Source: Yimella sp. cx-51 (GTDB lineage: Bacteria > Actinomycetota > Actinomycetes > Actinomycetales > Dermatophilaceae). From it: 64,000 bases of DNA. The notes beneath the pieces are model-generated. The model was not told where the DNA came from and did no database searches. It saw only the letters and a list, made by a program, of their open reading frames with translations. A program made the translations under genes and the position numbers. The stretch spans positions 1,984,001 through 2,048,000 of the forward strand of contig NZ_CP072113.1 of assembly GCF_017654605.1 (NCBI RefSeq), read 5' to 3'. Shown here piece by piece: positions 34,866-43,626 of the stretch (positions are counted from its first letter, which is position 1; each line of letters starts with the position of its first letter).

Positions 34866-36242
34866 ATGTCTGTTGCCGACGTCCCGACCATCCCCGCGCC
34901 GAGTGCGCGCCGGCTGCACCTGGTGCCCGCCGACCTACGTCGCCCTTCCCCTTCCGTCAACGCCGGCCTACCGGTCACCGTCCGGGAGAACCTCGGCGTC
35001 CCGACGGTTCACCGGACGGTCGTCGACCTGGCCGATTTCGACCACGGCGCCACCACGCCAGCCCTGCGTAGCGTGCAGGAAACCGTCGAGGCGGTGCACC
35101 GCACGTACGGATCGGTGCACCGCGGCGCCGGGCGGACCAGCCGGCTGACCACTGCGTGGTTCGAGCAGGCCCGCACCGAGGTCGGCGAATTCGTGGGCGC
35201 CGGGGCCGACGACGAGGTGGTCTTCACCCGCAACACCACCGATGCCCTCAATCTGCTGGCGCACTGCCTCCCGGCTGATGCATCGGTGATTGCCTGGAAC
35301 TCTGCCCACCACGCGGCGCTGCTCCCATGGCCGGCCGAGCGCACCCAGACGCTGCGGGTGCCACGCAGCGCGGACGACGCGGTCATCCTGCTCACCCGGG
35401 CCCTTTCGCAGACCCCGTCCGGCAACACCCTCGTCGTCCTCACCGGCGCCTGCAATGTGACCGGCGAGGTCTGGCCGATCGAGGAGCTCGCTTCGGTCGC
35501 AAGGCAATTCGGCGCGCGAACCGTGCTCGACGCCGCCCAGCTCGCCCCTCACCGCGGCGTCAACCTCCAGCAGCTCGGCGTCGACTGGGTCGCTTTCTCC
35601 GGCCACAAGGCCTACGCGCCCTACGGCGCCGGAGCCTTGGTGGGACGCTCCGACTGGCTGGACGCCGCTCCCCCGTACCTGCCCGCCGGGGGCGCCACGC
35701 GAATCGTCGGGGCGCAGGACGTCGACTGGAATGTCGGACCGGCGCGCCACGAGGGCGGCACTCCGAACGCAGTCGGCGCCATCGCACTGGCCTCCGCCTG
35801 CTCTGCACTGCGACGCCACCGCGCGACCATCGAGGCGACGGAGCACGCCCTCTACTCCCGCTTGCGTGAGGGTCTGGCCGGGATCGACGGCGTGAACATC
35901 GTCCAGGTGCTCGGAGCCGACCGCCCCAACGTCGGCGTGGTGAGCTTCACCGTCGACGGCGTCGATCCGTCGCTGGTGTCACAGGTGCTCGCTGACGAAT
36001 ACGGCATCGCGGTGCGCGACGGGAAGTTCTGCGCCCACCGCCTGTGCGACGAGGTCGTCGGCGGCAGCGCGATCCGAGCTTCGCTCGGCCTGGCGACGGC
36101 TCCACACCACGTCGACCGACTGGTGTCCGGCGTGCGCAAACTCGTCGAGCAAGGCCCGACCCTGCGCTACTACCGAGCAGCGGACGGCACGTGGGTGGCC
36201 GAGGGCGACCCTCGTGACCTCACCGAGCCCCGTCCCTGGTGA
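34866..36242 (+). CDS. Class V aminotransferase, cysteine desulfurase-like
   Basis: PLP enzyme of 458 residues in the SufS/CsdA branch. The PLP lysine is in AFSGHKAYAPYG. An active-site-loop cysteine stands in RDGKFCAHRLCDE, where SufS enzymes have their catalytic Cys. DHGATTPALRSV and NTTDALNLLAHCL match the cofactor cradle. The first 30 residues are a family-specific extension. It lies 60 bases downstream of a SAM-IV riboswitch, so its expression should fall when S-adenosylmethionine is plentiful. That ties it to cysteine or methionine sulfur flow. Cysteine desulfurase or a cysteine/sulfide lyase is likely; the exact reaction is not proven. Confidence 0.87.
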   Translation: MSVADVPTIPAPSARRLHLVPADLRRPSPSVNAGLPVTVRENLGVPTVHRTVVDLADFDHGATTPALRSVQETVEAVHRTYGSVHRGAGRTSRLTTAWFEQARTEVGEFVGAGADDEVVFTRNTTDALNLLAHCLPADASVIAWNSAHHAALLPWPAERTQTLRVPRSADDAVILLTRALSQTPSGNTLVVLTGACNVTGEVWPIEELASVARQFGARTVLDAAQLAPHRGVNLQQLGVDWVAFSGHKAYAPYGAGALVGRSDWLDAAPPYLPAGGATRIVGAQDVDWNVGPARHEGGTPNAVGAIALASACSALRRHRATIEATEHALYSRLREGLAGIDGVNIVQVLGADRPNVGVVSFTVDGVDPSLVSQVLADEYGIAVRDGKFCAHRLCDEVVGGSAIRASLGLATAPHHVDRLVSGVRKLVEQGPTLRYYRAADGTWVAEGDPRDLTEPRPW

Positions 36243-36268
36243 CTTTGACTGCACCTGTAAGTAAATGG

Positions 36269-36302
36269 CTTCATTTTCATCATCTGAAGCTATGATCTTC
36301 AT
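36269..36302 (+). promoter_or_regulatory. AT-rich promoter and dyads of satD
   Basis: A near-consensus -10 TATGAT (36291-36296) ends 6 bases before the satD ATG, with no ribosome-binding site between, so a leaderless transcript is likely. Two overlapping inverted repeats share one arm: CTTCA (36269-36273) with TGAAG (36285-36289), and GAAG (36286-36289) with CTTC (36297-36300). They could form an operator over the promoter. Confidence 0.5.
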
Positions 36303-36959
36303 ATGGGCCGGTCTGAAGCTCCCCCAGCCGCTGTGGTGGCGGCGCTGATCGCCGACGTCATCGGTTCGCGCAATACGCCCGATCGCCGCACCTTGCACGA
36401 TCGACTCGTCGCTGTGCTGGACGACCACAACAAGACCACCGAGCTCGTCTCACCGCTGCGCCTGCAGGTCGGCGATGAGTTCCAAGGCAGCTACCCGACC
36501 GTAGGGGCAGCGCTCGATGCAGCGCTGCGCCTGCGGTTGCTGTTGTTGCCGGAAGCCGAACTCCGGTTCGGCATCGGGTGGGGCGCCGCCGAGATACTCG
36601 ACCCGGAGCAAGGCATCCAGGACGGGCCGGGATGGTGGGCGGCGCGGGAGGCGATCGAGGCGACGGCTGCAGCCGAACGAGTGGCGGCCACCTCGCTGGT
36701 ACGGACGTCGTACCGCTGCGCACCCGATGTTGTCGGACCCGACGTGCATGCTGTTAATGCAGCGTTGCTCACCCGAGACCATCTGTTGGGCACGCTCGAC
36801 CAACGATCGCAGCGCATCCTGGAGGCACTCATGAACGGCGACACCAAGACAACGATCGCCGAGCGTGAAGGCATCAGCGCGTCGGCGGTCTCGCAGCGCG
36901 CCAAGGCCGGTGTCGATCTGCTGCTCCTGGCCGGCGACGAACTGGCGAAGATCACATGA
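36303..36959 (+). CDS. SatD family protein
   Basis: A protein of 218 residues. The N-terminal ALIADVIGSRNTPDRRTLHD, LQVGDEFQGSY and the FGIGWG strand are SatD hallmarks; the fold suggests relation to nucleotidyl-cyclase-like domains. The C-terminal 55 residues form a sigma-region-4/LuxR-type helix-turn-helix (QRSQRILEALMNGDTKTTIA, then EREGISASAVSQRAKAG), so it may bind DNA and control its own AT-rich promoter. The ATG is probably leaderless. It overlaps the following membrane-protein gene by 4 bases. The role of the family is unknown. Confidence 0.87.
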   Translation: MGRSEAPPAAVVAALIADVIGSRNTPDRRTLHDRLVAVLDDHNKTTELVSPLRLQVGDEFQGSYPTVGAALDAALRLRLLLLPEAELRFGIGWGAAEILDPEQGIQDGPGWWAAREAIEATAAAERVAATSLVRTSYRCAPDVVGPDVHAVNAALLTRDHLLGTLDQRSQRILEALMNGDTKTTIAEREGISASAVSQRAKAGVDLLLLAGDELAKIT

Positions 36960-37693
36960 GCGCGCTCGCCGCCTTCCTCATCGCGATCGGCGTGGCCGAT
37001 CTCGTCCGCACCATTGCCCGCCCGCGAGCACTCCCTCCCATCGCGGCAGTGCTGGCAGTTGCTGCTGTTGCCGTGCTCGCCGCCCATGACTCCCCCGGCG
37101 CGGGCGTCATGATGTTGCTCGCGGCCGCTGGTGCCGTCACCTGGCTCCTGCTCAACCAGCGTCCGGACGGCGAAGTGCTCGCCCTGGCGGTCTTCGGCGT
37201 CACAACGCTGGTGCTCTTCGCCGGTGGTGGATGGGCCGGTCGTGCAGACGGCCTGCTCGGCGACTGGATGCGGGGCAGTCCGTTCCCGGCTGTGACACGA
37301 GCCGACCCCGACCATCTACTGCTGGCCTTCGGTCTGGTGCTCGTGCAACTGGCCACCGGCAACACCATCGTCCGGCTCGTGCTCGGCGCCATCGGTGCGA
37401 TCAAACCCGGCCCGGCCCCGCAGGCCTCGGACGAACTACGCGGCGGACGCCTGCTCGGCCCGATGGAGCGACTGTTCATCCTCGGCCTGGGCATGGCCGG
37501 GCAGGTGACCGCCGCGAGCTTGGTGATCGCGGCCAAAGGTCTGATCCGCTTTCCGGAGTTGCAGGCCAAACGCAACGAGCGTGAGTCGGTGACCGGCGTC
37601 GGCATCGACGAAATCACCGAGTACTTCCTCGTCGGCAGCTTCGTCAGCTGGCTGGTGGCGCTGAGCGGATTGGCGGCCTATTCGCTGGTGTGA
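36956..37693 (+). CDS. Membrane protein coupled to SatD
   Basis: Integral membrane protein of 245 residues with about seven hydrophobic helices. A charged loop (ELRGGRLLGPMERLFI) precedes the last helices, and the C-terminal region contains IRFPELQAKRNERESVTGVG. The ATGA overlap with satD shows tight coupling. SatD-like genes commonly travel with a membrane protein of this size (DUF3307-like); whether this belongs to that family I cannot confirm. It ends 9 bases from the convergent rnj gene. Confidence 0.8.
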   Translation: MSALAAFLIAIGVADLVRTIARPRALPPIAAVLAVAAVAVLAAHDSPGAGVMMLLAAAGAVTWLLLNQRPDGEVLALAVFGVTTLVLFAGGGWAGRADGLLGDWMRGSPFPAVTRADPDHLLLAFGLVLVQLATGNTIVRLVLGAIGAIKPGPAPQASDELRGGRLLGPMERLFILGLGMAGQVTAASLVIAAKGLIRFPELQAKRNERESVTGVGIDEITEYFLVGSFVSWLVALSGLAAYSLV

Positions 37694-37702
37694 GCGTGCC
37701 GC

Positions 37703-39385
37703 TCAGGCGTCGATGACGATCGGGATGATCATCGGACGACGACGCAGCTTGCCGCCGACATACCCCCCAACCGCGCGGCGGATCACCTGCTGCAACTGGT
37801 GGGTGTCGTTGACGCCCTTGAGTCGGGCCTCCTCCAGGGCGTTCTCGATCTTGGGCACCACCTTGTCGAAAACTTCAGTGTCTTCGGCGAAGCCGCGGGT
37901 GCGGATGTCGGGGCCGGCGACGACCTTGCCGGTCGAGGAGTCGCGCACGACGATGATCGTCACGAAGCCTTCGTCACGCAAAATGCGGCGGTCTTTAAGC
38001 ATCGTCTCGTCGGTGGCGCCCACCGTCGATCCGTCGACGTAGACATACCCGCACGGCACCACACCGACGATCGAGGCCTGACCGTCGATCAGGTCGACCA
38101 CCACGCCGTCCTCGGCGATGAGTACATTGCGCTCGGGCACACCGGTCTGGATCGCCAGGTCACCGTTGGCCACCAGGTGGCGCCATTCGCCGTGGATCGG
38201 CATGACGTTCTTGGGGCGGACGATGTTGTAGCAGTAGAGCAGTTCGCCCGCGCTGGCGTGACCGGAGACGTGCACGAGCGCATTGCCCTTGTGCACGACA
38301 TTGGCGCCGCGACGCATCAACCCGTTGATCACCCGGTAGACGGCGTTCTCGTTGCCGGGGATGAGCGAGCTGGCCATCAACACGGTGTCGCCCGGGCCGA
38401 TGTCGATCTGGTGATCGCCGTTGGCCATCCGCGACAGCGCCGCCATCGGCTCACCCTGCGAGCCGGTGCAGATCAGCACCACCTTGTCGTCGGGGAGGTC
38501 ATTGAGCTTCTTCGCATCGACGACGAGGCCCCGCGGAATGTTCAGGTAGCCCAGATCGGAGGCGATGCCCATGTTGCGCACCATCGAGCGTCCGACGAAG
38601 GCCACCTTGCGACCGTGGTTGCGGGCGGCGTCCAGCACCTGTTGCACGCGGTGCACGTGTGAGGAGAAGCACGCGACGACGATGCGACGCTCGGCCTTGT
38701 CGAAGACGCGTTCGATGGCCGGGACGATGTCGCGCTCGGGGGTGGTGAAACCGGGCACTTCGGCGTTGGTGGAGTCGGTCAGGAAGAGATCGACGCCTTC
38801 CTCCCCGAAGCGGGCGAACGAACGCAGGTCGGTGATGCGGCCGTCCAGCGGGAGCTGGTCCATCTTGAAGTCGCCGGTGATGAGGATCGATCCGGCGGGC
38901 GTGCGGACGAAGACCGCGAGCGCATCGGGAATGGAGTGGTTGACCGCGACGAACTCACAGTTGAACGGGCCGAACTCCTCGCGGTCACCTTCACGCACCG
39001 CCATCGTGTACGGGGTGATGCGGTGTTCCTTGAGCTTGGCCTCGATGAGCGCGAGCGTGAGGGTCGAGCCGATCAGCGGGATGTCGGGTTTCAGACGCAG
39101 CAGGTAGGGGACGGCGCCGATGTGGTCTTCGTGGCCGTGGGTGAGCACGATCGCGACGATGTCGTCGAGCCGGTCACGGATGTATTCGAAGTCGGGCAGG
39201 ATCAGGTCGACGCCCGGGTGGTCCTCGGGGAACAGCACACCGCAGTCGACGACGAGCAACTTGCCGTCGTACTCCAGCACGGTCATGTTGCGACCGACCT
39301 CGCCGAGCCCGCCCAGCGCGACGATGCGCGCCCCGTTCTTCGGCAGTGCCGGCGGCGTGCCGAGCTCGGGGTGCGGGTGGCTCAT
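37703..39385 (-). CDS. rnj: Ribonuclease J
   Basis: Metallo-beta-lactamase/beta-CASP nuclease of 560 residues with endo- and 5'-exoribonuclease activity in mRNA decay and rRNA processing. The zinc motif is LTHGHEDHIG. A second set, ITGDFKMDQ and VHVSGHASAGE, and the beta-CASP part with CTGSQGEPMAALSRMA follow. I chose ATG 39385; the open frame to 39685 only extends across dapA. Its start overlaps the dapA stop by 4 bases, so dapA-rnj is one unit, a common actinobacterial arrangement. Confidence 0.96.
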   Translation of the reverse strand: MSHPHPELGTPPALPKNGARIVALGGLGEVGRNMTVLEYDGKLLVVDCGVLFPEDHPGVDLILPDFEYIRDRLDDIVAIVLTHGHEDHIGAVPYLLRLKPDIPLIGSTLTLALIEAKLKEHRITPYTMAVREGDREEFGPFNCEFVAVNHSIPDALAVFVRTPAGSILITGDFKMDQLPLDGRITDLRSFARFGEEGVDLFLTDSTNAEVPGFTTPERDIVPAIERVFDKAERRIVVACFSSHVHRVQQVLDAARNHGRKVAFVGRSMVRNMGIASDLGYLNIPRGLVVDAKKLNDLPDDKVVLICTGSQGEPMAALSRMANGDHQIDIGPGDTVLMASSLIPGNENAVYRVINGLMRRGANVVHKGNALVHVSGHASAGELLYCYNIVRPKNVMPIHGEWRHLVANGDLAIQTGVPERNVLIAEDGVVVDLIDGQASIVGVVPCGYVYVDGSTVGATDETMLKDRRILRDEGFVTIIVVRDSSTGKVVAGPDIRTRGFAEDTEVFDKVVPKIENALEEARLKGVNDTHQLQQVIRRAVGGYVGGKLRRRPMIIPIVIDA

Positions 39386-40269
39386 GAAAGTCCTGCCTCG
39401 TGGAGTGCATCGCGGACGATCGTCCGCTGTTCGTCGGTGGCCGGCAGCAGCGGCAGCCGGCAGAAGTCTGACTTGATCACGCCCTGGATCTTCAGCGCGG
39501 CCTTGGCCATGATGACGCCCTGGGTGACGGTCATGATGGCGTTCATGATCGGCACGAGCTGGGTGTGGATGCGGCGCGCCTCGACCAGGTCGCCGCGGTC
39601 GACGGCGGCGATCATCGCGGCGAACTGCGGACCGGCGACATGGCCGGTGACCGCGACGTGCCCGACGGCACCGATCGCCAGCCACGGCAGCGCCAGCACG
39701 TCGTCACCGGAGAACCACAACAAATCGGTATCGGCCATCAGCTGACTGGAGGCGTAGAGATCGGCCTTGGCGTCCTTCATCGCACGCACCTGCGGAATCT
39801 GGGCAAGCTGGCGAATCGTGTCGGGCTCCAACGGGATTCCCGAACGCCCAGGGATGTCGTACAGCATCACCGGGACGTCGGCCGCAGCCGCGATCGCGCG
39901 CACGTGCTCGACGATGCCGGCCTGCGGAGGCTTGTTGTAGTAGGGCGTCACGACCAGCACGTTGTGTGCGCCGGCGTCCACCATCGCCGTGGCAGCAGCC
40001 ACGGAATGGGCGGTGTCATTGGTGCCGACACCGGCGGTGACCCGCACCCGGTCGCCGACCGCATCGACAACGGCTCTGACGGTGGCGACATTCTCTTCGT
40101 CGGTGGTGGTGGCCGATTCACCGGTCGTGCCGTTCACCACGAGCCCGTCGTGACCGTTGTCGGCCAGGTGCGTGGCGAGGGCGGCCACCCCGTCGTAGTC
40201 GATGCTTCCGTCGTCGTGCATCGGCGTGACCATCGCGGTGATCATGCGTCCGAAGGGGTTGTTGGTCAT
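39382..40269 (-). CDS. dapA: 4-hydroxy-tetrahydrodipicolinate synthase
   Basis: Condenses pyruvate with aspartate semialdehyde, the first committed step to diaminopimelate and lysine. It is a TIM-barrel of 295 residues. VNGTTGESATTT binds pyruvate, VVTPYYNKP carries the catalytic Tyr, and the Schiff-base Lys is in VRAMKDAKAD. ATG 40269 (MTNNPFGRM) and ATG 40296 are both possible. I prefer 40269 because a long perfect hairpin lies 4 bases before the other. Coupled to rnj; divergent from thyA. Confidence 0.96.
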   Translation of the reverse strand: MTNNPFGRMITAMVTPMHDDGSIDYDGVAALATHLADNGHDGLVVNGTTGESATTTDEENVATVRAVVDAVGDRVRVTAGVGTNDTAHSVAAATAMVDAGAHNVLVVTPYYNKPPQAGIVEHVRAIAAAADVPVMLYDIPGRSGIPLEPDTIRQLAQIPQVRAMKDAKADLYASSQLMADTDLLWFSGDDVLALPWLAIGAVGHVAVTGHVAGPQFAAMIAAVDRGDLVEARRIHTQLVPIMNAIMTVTQGVIMAKAALKIQGVIKSDFCRLPLLPATDEQRTIVRDALHEAGLS

Positions 40270-40299
40270 GGATCCCAGGCTATCGGTGGCGGACATGAC

Positions 40300-40343
40300 G
40301 ATCGCGTTGCCACCCGCTCGGGGGTCCGGGTGGCAACGCGATC
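40300..40343. repeat. Perfect 17-bp inverted repeat upstream of dapA
   Basis: The arm GATCGCGTTGCCACCCG (40300-40316) is exactly repeated in reverse complement (40327-40343) around a 10-base loop. It sits between the divergent dapA and thyA genes, in the dapA 5' leader. No T-run follows on either strand, so it is not a normal terminator. It could block or stabilise the dapA leader, or bind a protein as DNA. Confidence 0.8.
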
Positions 40344-40387
40344 ACTGAGTACATCGAACTGGTCGTTCGTCCGTTACAGATAAATAA

Positions 40388-40403
40388 TGTGACCTGCATC
40401 ACA
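40388..40403. promoter_or_regulatory. CRP/GlxR-type site upstream of thyA
   Basis: TGTGACCTGCATCACA has both TGTGA and TCACA half-sites at the standard 6-base spacing of CRP-family (GlxR/Cmr) cAMP regulators. It is 56 bases before the thyA ATG and 119 bases upstream of the chosen dapA start, so it could act on either gene. Confidence 0.6.
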
Positions 40404-40458
40404 CTGCCTCTCCGGACCGTGCGGACGCTGTCGGACGCCGCTGCTAACGTCCGGATCC

Positions 40459-41271
40459 ATGCAGCAATACCTCGACCTGCTCGACCGGGTGATGCACGAC
40501 GGCGCCCGCAAGGACGACCGCACCGGCACCGGCACCCTCTCGGTGTTCGGCCATCAGATGCGCTTCGATCTACGCGAGGGCTTCCCGGTGCTCACCACCA
40601 AGAAGCTGCACCTGCGCTCGATCTTCGGTGAACTGTTGTGGTTCCTACGCGGTGACACCAATGTGGCGTGGCTGCACGAACGCGGCATCACGATCTGGGA
40701 CGAGTGGGCTGACGAGAACGGCGACCTCGGCCCGGTCTACGGACACCAGTGGCGTTCATGGCCGAGCCCGTCCGGGGAGCAGATCGACCAGCTCGCCAAG
40801 GTGATCGAGGCGATCCGCGTCAACCCTGACTCCCGCCGGCACATCGTCTCGGCTTGGAATGTCGCCGAGGTCGACGACATGGCGCTGCCGCCGTGCCACA
40901 CGATGTTCCAGTTCTACGTCGCTCCCCCGGACGCCGACGGTGTGCGACGCCTCTCCTGCCAGCTCTACCAACGCTCGGCCGACATCTTCCTGGGCGTGCC
41001 CTTCAACATCGCCTCCTACGCTCTGCTCACCCACATGGTGGCGCAGGTGACCGGCCTCGGAGTCGGCGATTTCGTGCACACGCTCGGCGACGCACATCTC
41101 TACTCCAACCACCTCGACCAGGCCCGCGAACAACTGACGCGCACGCCGAAGGAGCTACCCACGCTGCGCCTCAACCCCGCGCGCCGCGAGATCGATGCCT
41201 TCGAGCTCGAAGACATCACCCTCGAGGGATATGTCGCCGACCCGTCGATCAAGGCGCCGATCGCGGTATGA
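40459..41271 (+). CDS. thyA: Thymidylate synthase
   Basis: Makes dTMP from dUMP using methylenetetrahydrofolate and releases dihydrofolate. The protein has 270 residues. The catalytic Cys146 is in [26 protein letters not shown] holds the phosphate Arg, and RRHIVSAWN and [14 protein letters not shown] are substrate-binding. The length is that of the short E. coli-type enzyme. The dihydrofolate it produces is recycled by the DHFR domain of the gene that overlaps its stop by 4 bases. Confidence 0.98.
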   Translation: MQQYLDLLDRVMHDGARKDDRTGTGTLSVFGHQMRFDLREGFPVLTTKKLHLRSIFGELLWFLRGDTNVAWLHERGITIWDEWADENGDLGPVYGHQWRSWPSPSGEQIDQLAKVIEAIRVNPDSRRHIVSAWNVAEVDDMALPPCHTMFQFYVAPPDADGVRRLSCQLYQRSADIFLGVPFNIASYALLTHMVAQVTGLGVGDFVHTLGDAHLYSNHLDQAREQLTRTPKELPTLRLNPARREIDAFELEDITLEGYVADPSIKAPIAV

Positions 41272-42197
41272 CGATCAGCCTCATCGCAGCGCGCTCGCGC
41301 AACGGCGCCATCGGCCGCAACGGCGACATGCCCTGGCACCTGCCCGAAGACCTGAAGTACTTCAAACGCACCACCATGGGTCACCCGATGATCATGGGCC
41401 GCAAGACCTTCGACTCGATGGGCGCACTGCCTGGCCGCCGCTCCATCGTGGTGACCCGGCAGCCTGACTGGACCGCTCCCGGCGTCGAGACCGCCAGTTC
41501 CTTCGACCACGCGATGGCGCTGGTCGCCGACGACGACGTCTTCATCGTCGGCGGTGCCCAGATCTACGAGCAGGCGCTGCCATTTGCCGACCAGATCCTG
41601 CTCACCGAGATTGATCGCGATGTCGACGGCGACACCTTCTTTCCCTCGTTCAGCGCGGGCGACTGGCGCGAGACGAGCCGCGACCAACAGAACGGTTTCG
41701 CGTGGGTGAGCTACGAACGCACTCGCCGGCGCGCCACGCTCGAGCTGGGTGAACGAGTGGGCCGCCGTGCCCGCCAGAAGATCGGTGCGTCGGTCGCCAT
41801 CATGGACGGCGAGCGCCTGCTCATGTCGCGCCGTGAAGACAACTCGTTGTGGTGCCTGCCTGGCGGCGGTGTCGATCCGGGTGAGACCTTCGCCGAGGCA
41901 GCGGTGCGCGAGGCCTACGAGGAAGTCGGCCTGCAGGTGCAGGTGAGCAGCCTGCTCGCGGCCTACACCGACCCGGACATCGCCATTCGATCGCGCGATG
42001 GCGACGCCCTCACCCAGGTCTACGGAGTGTGCTTCCGTGCGTCGGTGGTGAGCGGTAAGGCGACCCTGTCGGACGAGGTCACCGAAGTCGCCTGGCTGAC
42101 CCAGGAGGAATGCGCCCGTATCCCGATCATTCCGCTGCACCGATCATTGGTGCGCGCTGCCTTCGCACCGGCCAGTTCGCCGGCTGGATTCGTCTGA
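41268..42197 (+). CDS. Dihydrofolate reductase-NUDIX hydrolase fusion
   Basis: Protein of 309 residues. Residues 1-155 are a complete [22 protein letters not shown] with the active-site Asp at 28, [10 protein letters not shown], and the NADPH loop [13 protein letters not shown]. After an Arg-rich linker, residues 171-305 are a NUDIX domain with a full catalytic box [20 protein letters not shown] completed by EVGL (199-222). No stop or phase change separates the halves, so the fusion is real in this sequence. The ATGA overlap with thyA shows coupling. The NUDIX part could act on dihydroneopterin triphosphate or damaged dNTPs, an inference from context. Ordinary bacterial DHFR is about 160 residues. 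Confidence 0.93.
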   Translation: MTISLIAARSRNGAIGRNGDMPWHLPEDLKYFKRTTMGHPMIMGRKTFDSMGALPGRRSIVVTRQPDWTAPGVETASSFDHAMALVADDDVFIVGGAQIYEQALPFADQILLTEIDRDVDGDTFFPSFSAGDWRETSRDQQNGFAWVSYERTRRRATLELGERVGRRARQKIGASVAIMDGERLLMSRREDNSLWCLPGGGVDPGETFAEAAVREAYEEVGLQVQVSSLLAAYTDPDIAIRSRDGDALTQVYGVCFRASVVSGKATLSDEVTEVAWLTQEECARIPIIPLHRSLVRAAFAPASSPAGFV

Positions 42198-42242
42198 TCC
42201 GCGTCCATTCGCACCGTTGCGGTGACGTGGCACGATGTCGCC

Positions 42243-43424
42243 ATGAGTGAGCGAGGCTGGCGTCCGGATCCGAGCGACCCCCGCACACTGCGGTTCTGGG
42301 ACGGCGCGAACTGGACCGACTACACCAAGCCGAACCCCGATGGCACGGCGGCGGCACCTCCTGCGCCTCAAGGAAACTCTGCGGGTAATTCCGGTGGGGC
42401 AGTGCGCCTTCCCGGCCATGGGAACGGCGCTCCTGCTGCACCAGCGCAGCCCAGCGCTTCCACTCCGCCCGCTCAGCACGATCCTTACGCAGCATCGCAG
42501 CCACACTCCTCGAGCCCGTCCCCGCACGATCCGTACGCCGGACAAGCCCAGCAGCACTCCCCGAACCTGCCGCAACACGACCCATATGCAGCGCAGGGGC
42601 AGCAACCGCCCCAACCGATGCAGACGCAGGACCCGCACGCGGGCAATCAGGCCCAGCAGGCACCACCGCAGCCCGGTAACCAGCAGCCCGGCTACCTCCA
42701 GCAGGACGCCAACCCGCAGGGCTTTGCCGGTCAGGTGCACCGCTTCAACGACAGCATCGCCCAGGGCTACGGCGACCAGAGCTTCGGCGGCCAGATGAGT
42801 GGCCCGGCCGGGCACCGGCAAGCGGAGGCCGGCCGCAACGTCATGAACGAGAAGACCCTCATCGTCAGCCAGAAGCGCAAGATCATCGAGGTGACGAACG
42901 AGTACACCGTGTACGGCGCGGACGGCTCGACCCTCGGCGCGGTGGTGCAGGTCGGTCAGAGCTCGATGCGCAAGGCGCTGCGGGTCATGACCAATTACGA
43001 CCAGTTCCTCACCCACCGCCTGGAGGTGCGTGACAACAATGGGCGGGTGCTGCTGCAGCTGACCCGGCCGGCCAAGTTCATGAAGTCTTCGGTCATCGTG
43101 CAGGACGCCCAGGGCCGGGAGATCGGCCGGCTCGTGCAGCGCAACGTGTTCGGCAAGATCAAGTTCGGCATGGAGTCGAACGGCCAGGAAGTCGGTTCAC
43201 TGAACGCCGAGAACTGGCGGGCCTGGAACTTCGCGGTGCTCGACAACCAGGGCACCGAGATCGCCCGGGTCACCAAGACCTGGGAGGGCTTGCTGACCAC
43301 AACGTTCACCACTGCCGACAACTACGCGGTCAACATCCATTACGACCTGCCCGAACCGCTGCGCTCGCTGTGCGTGGCCGCCGCTCTCACGATCGACACC
43401 GCGTTGAAGCAGGACGACCGCTGA
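42243..43424 (+). CDS. DUF2510 plus phospholipid scramblase-related protein
   Basis: Protein of 393 residues. Residues 1-30 are a DUF2510 motif (RGWRPDPSDPRTLRFWDGAN). About 165 residues of Pro/Gln/Ala-rich low complexity with repeated HDPYA units follow. The C-terminal 190 residues are a beta-barrel scramblase/LURP-one-like domain (TLIVSQKRKIIEVTNEYTVY, then EIGRLVQRNVFGKIKFGMES). I chose ATG 42243, which fits DUF2510. No membrane helix is clear. The function is unknown; the scramblase name is structural only. It stands 45 bases after the DHFR fusion and may share its message. Confidence 0.87.
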   Translation: MSERGWRPDPSDPRTLRFWDGANWTDYTKPNPDGTAAAPPAPQGNSAGNSGGAVRLPGHGNGAPAAPAQPSASTPPAQHDPYAASQPHSSSPSPHDPYAGQAQQHSPNLPQHDPYAAQGQQPPQPMQTQDPHAGNQAQQAPPQPGNQQPGYLQQDANPQGFAGQVHRFNDSIAQGYGDQSFGGQMSGPAGHRQAEAGRNVMNEKTLIVSQKRKIIEVTNEYTVYGADGSTLGAVVQVGQSSMRKALRVMTNYDQFLTHRLEVRDNNGRVLLQLTRPAKFMKSSVIVQDAQGREIGRLVQRNVFGKIKFGMESNGQEVGSLNAENWRAWNFAVLDNQGTEIARVTKTWEGLLTTTFTTADNYAVNIHYDLPEPLRSLCVAAALTIDTALKQDDR

Positions 43425-43466
43425 GGGCAGGAGCCCCATCACCCCGGGTCGGTCAGCTCCGGACTA

Positions 43467-43513
43467 CGGGTAGCAAACGGCTGACCCCAAGCCCGTCAGG
43501 GTTTCTACCCCCG
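43467..43513. terminator. Nested dyad between convergent genes
   Basis: CGGGTAG (43467-43473) can pair with CTACCC and the following CG (43505-43513) with one bulge. Inside, CTGAC (43481-43485) pairs with GTCAG (43495-43499). It lies between the convergent scramblase-like gene and paaE, the right place for a shared terminator. No T-run is seen. Confidence 0.45.
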
Positions 43514-43626
43514 GAGTGAAGTGCAATCGCTGGCATTATCCACACCGGACGGTCTCCGCATCGCCGACTCACGAAACCTGACGAACAAAAGTACGGCTTC
43601 CGACCAGGGACGAACGCTGGGCGCGC

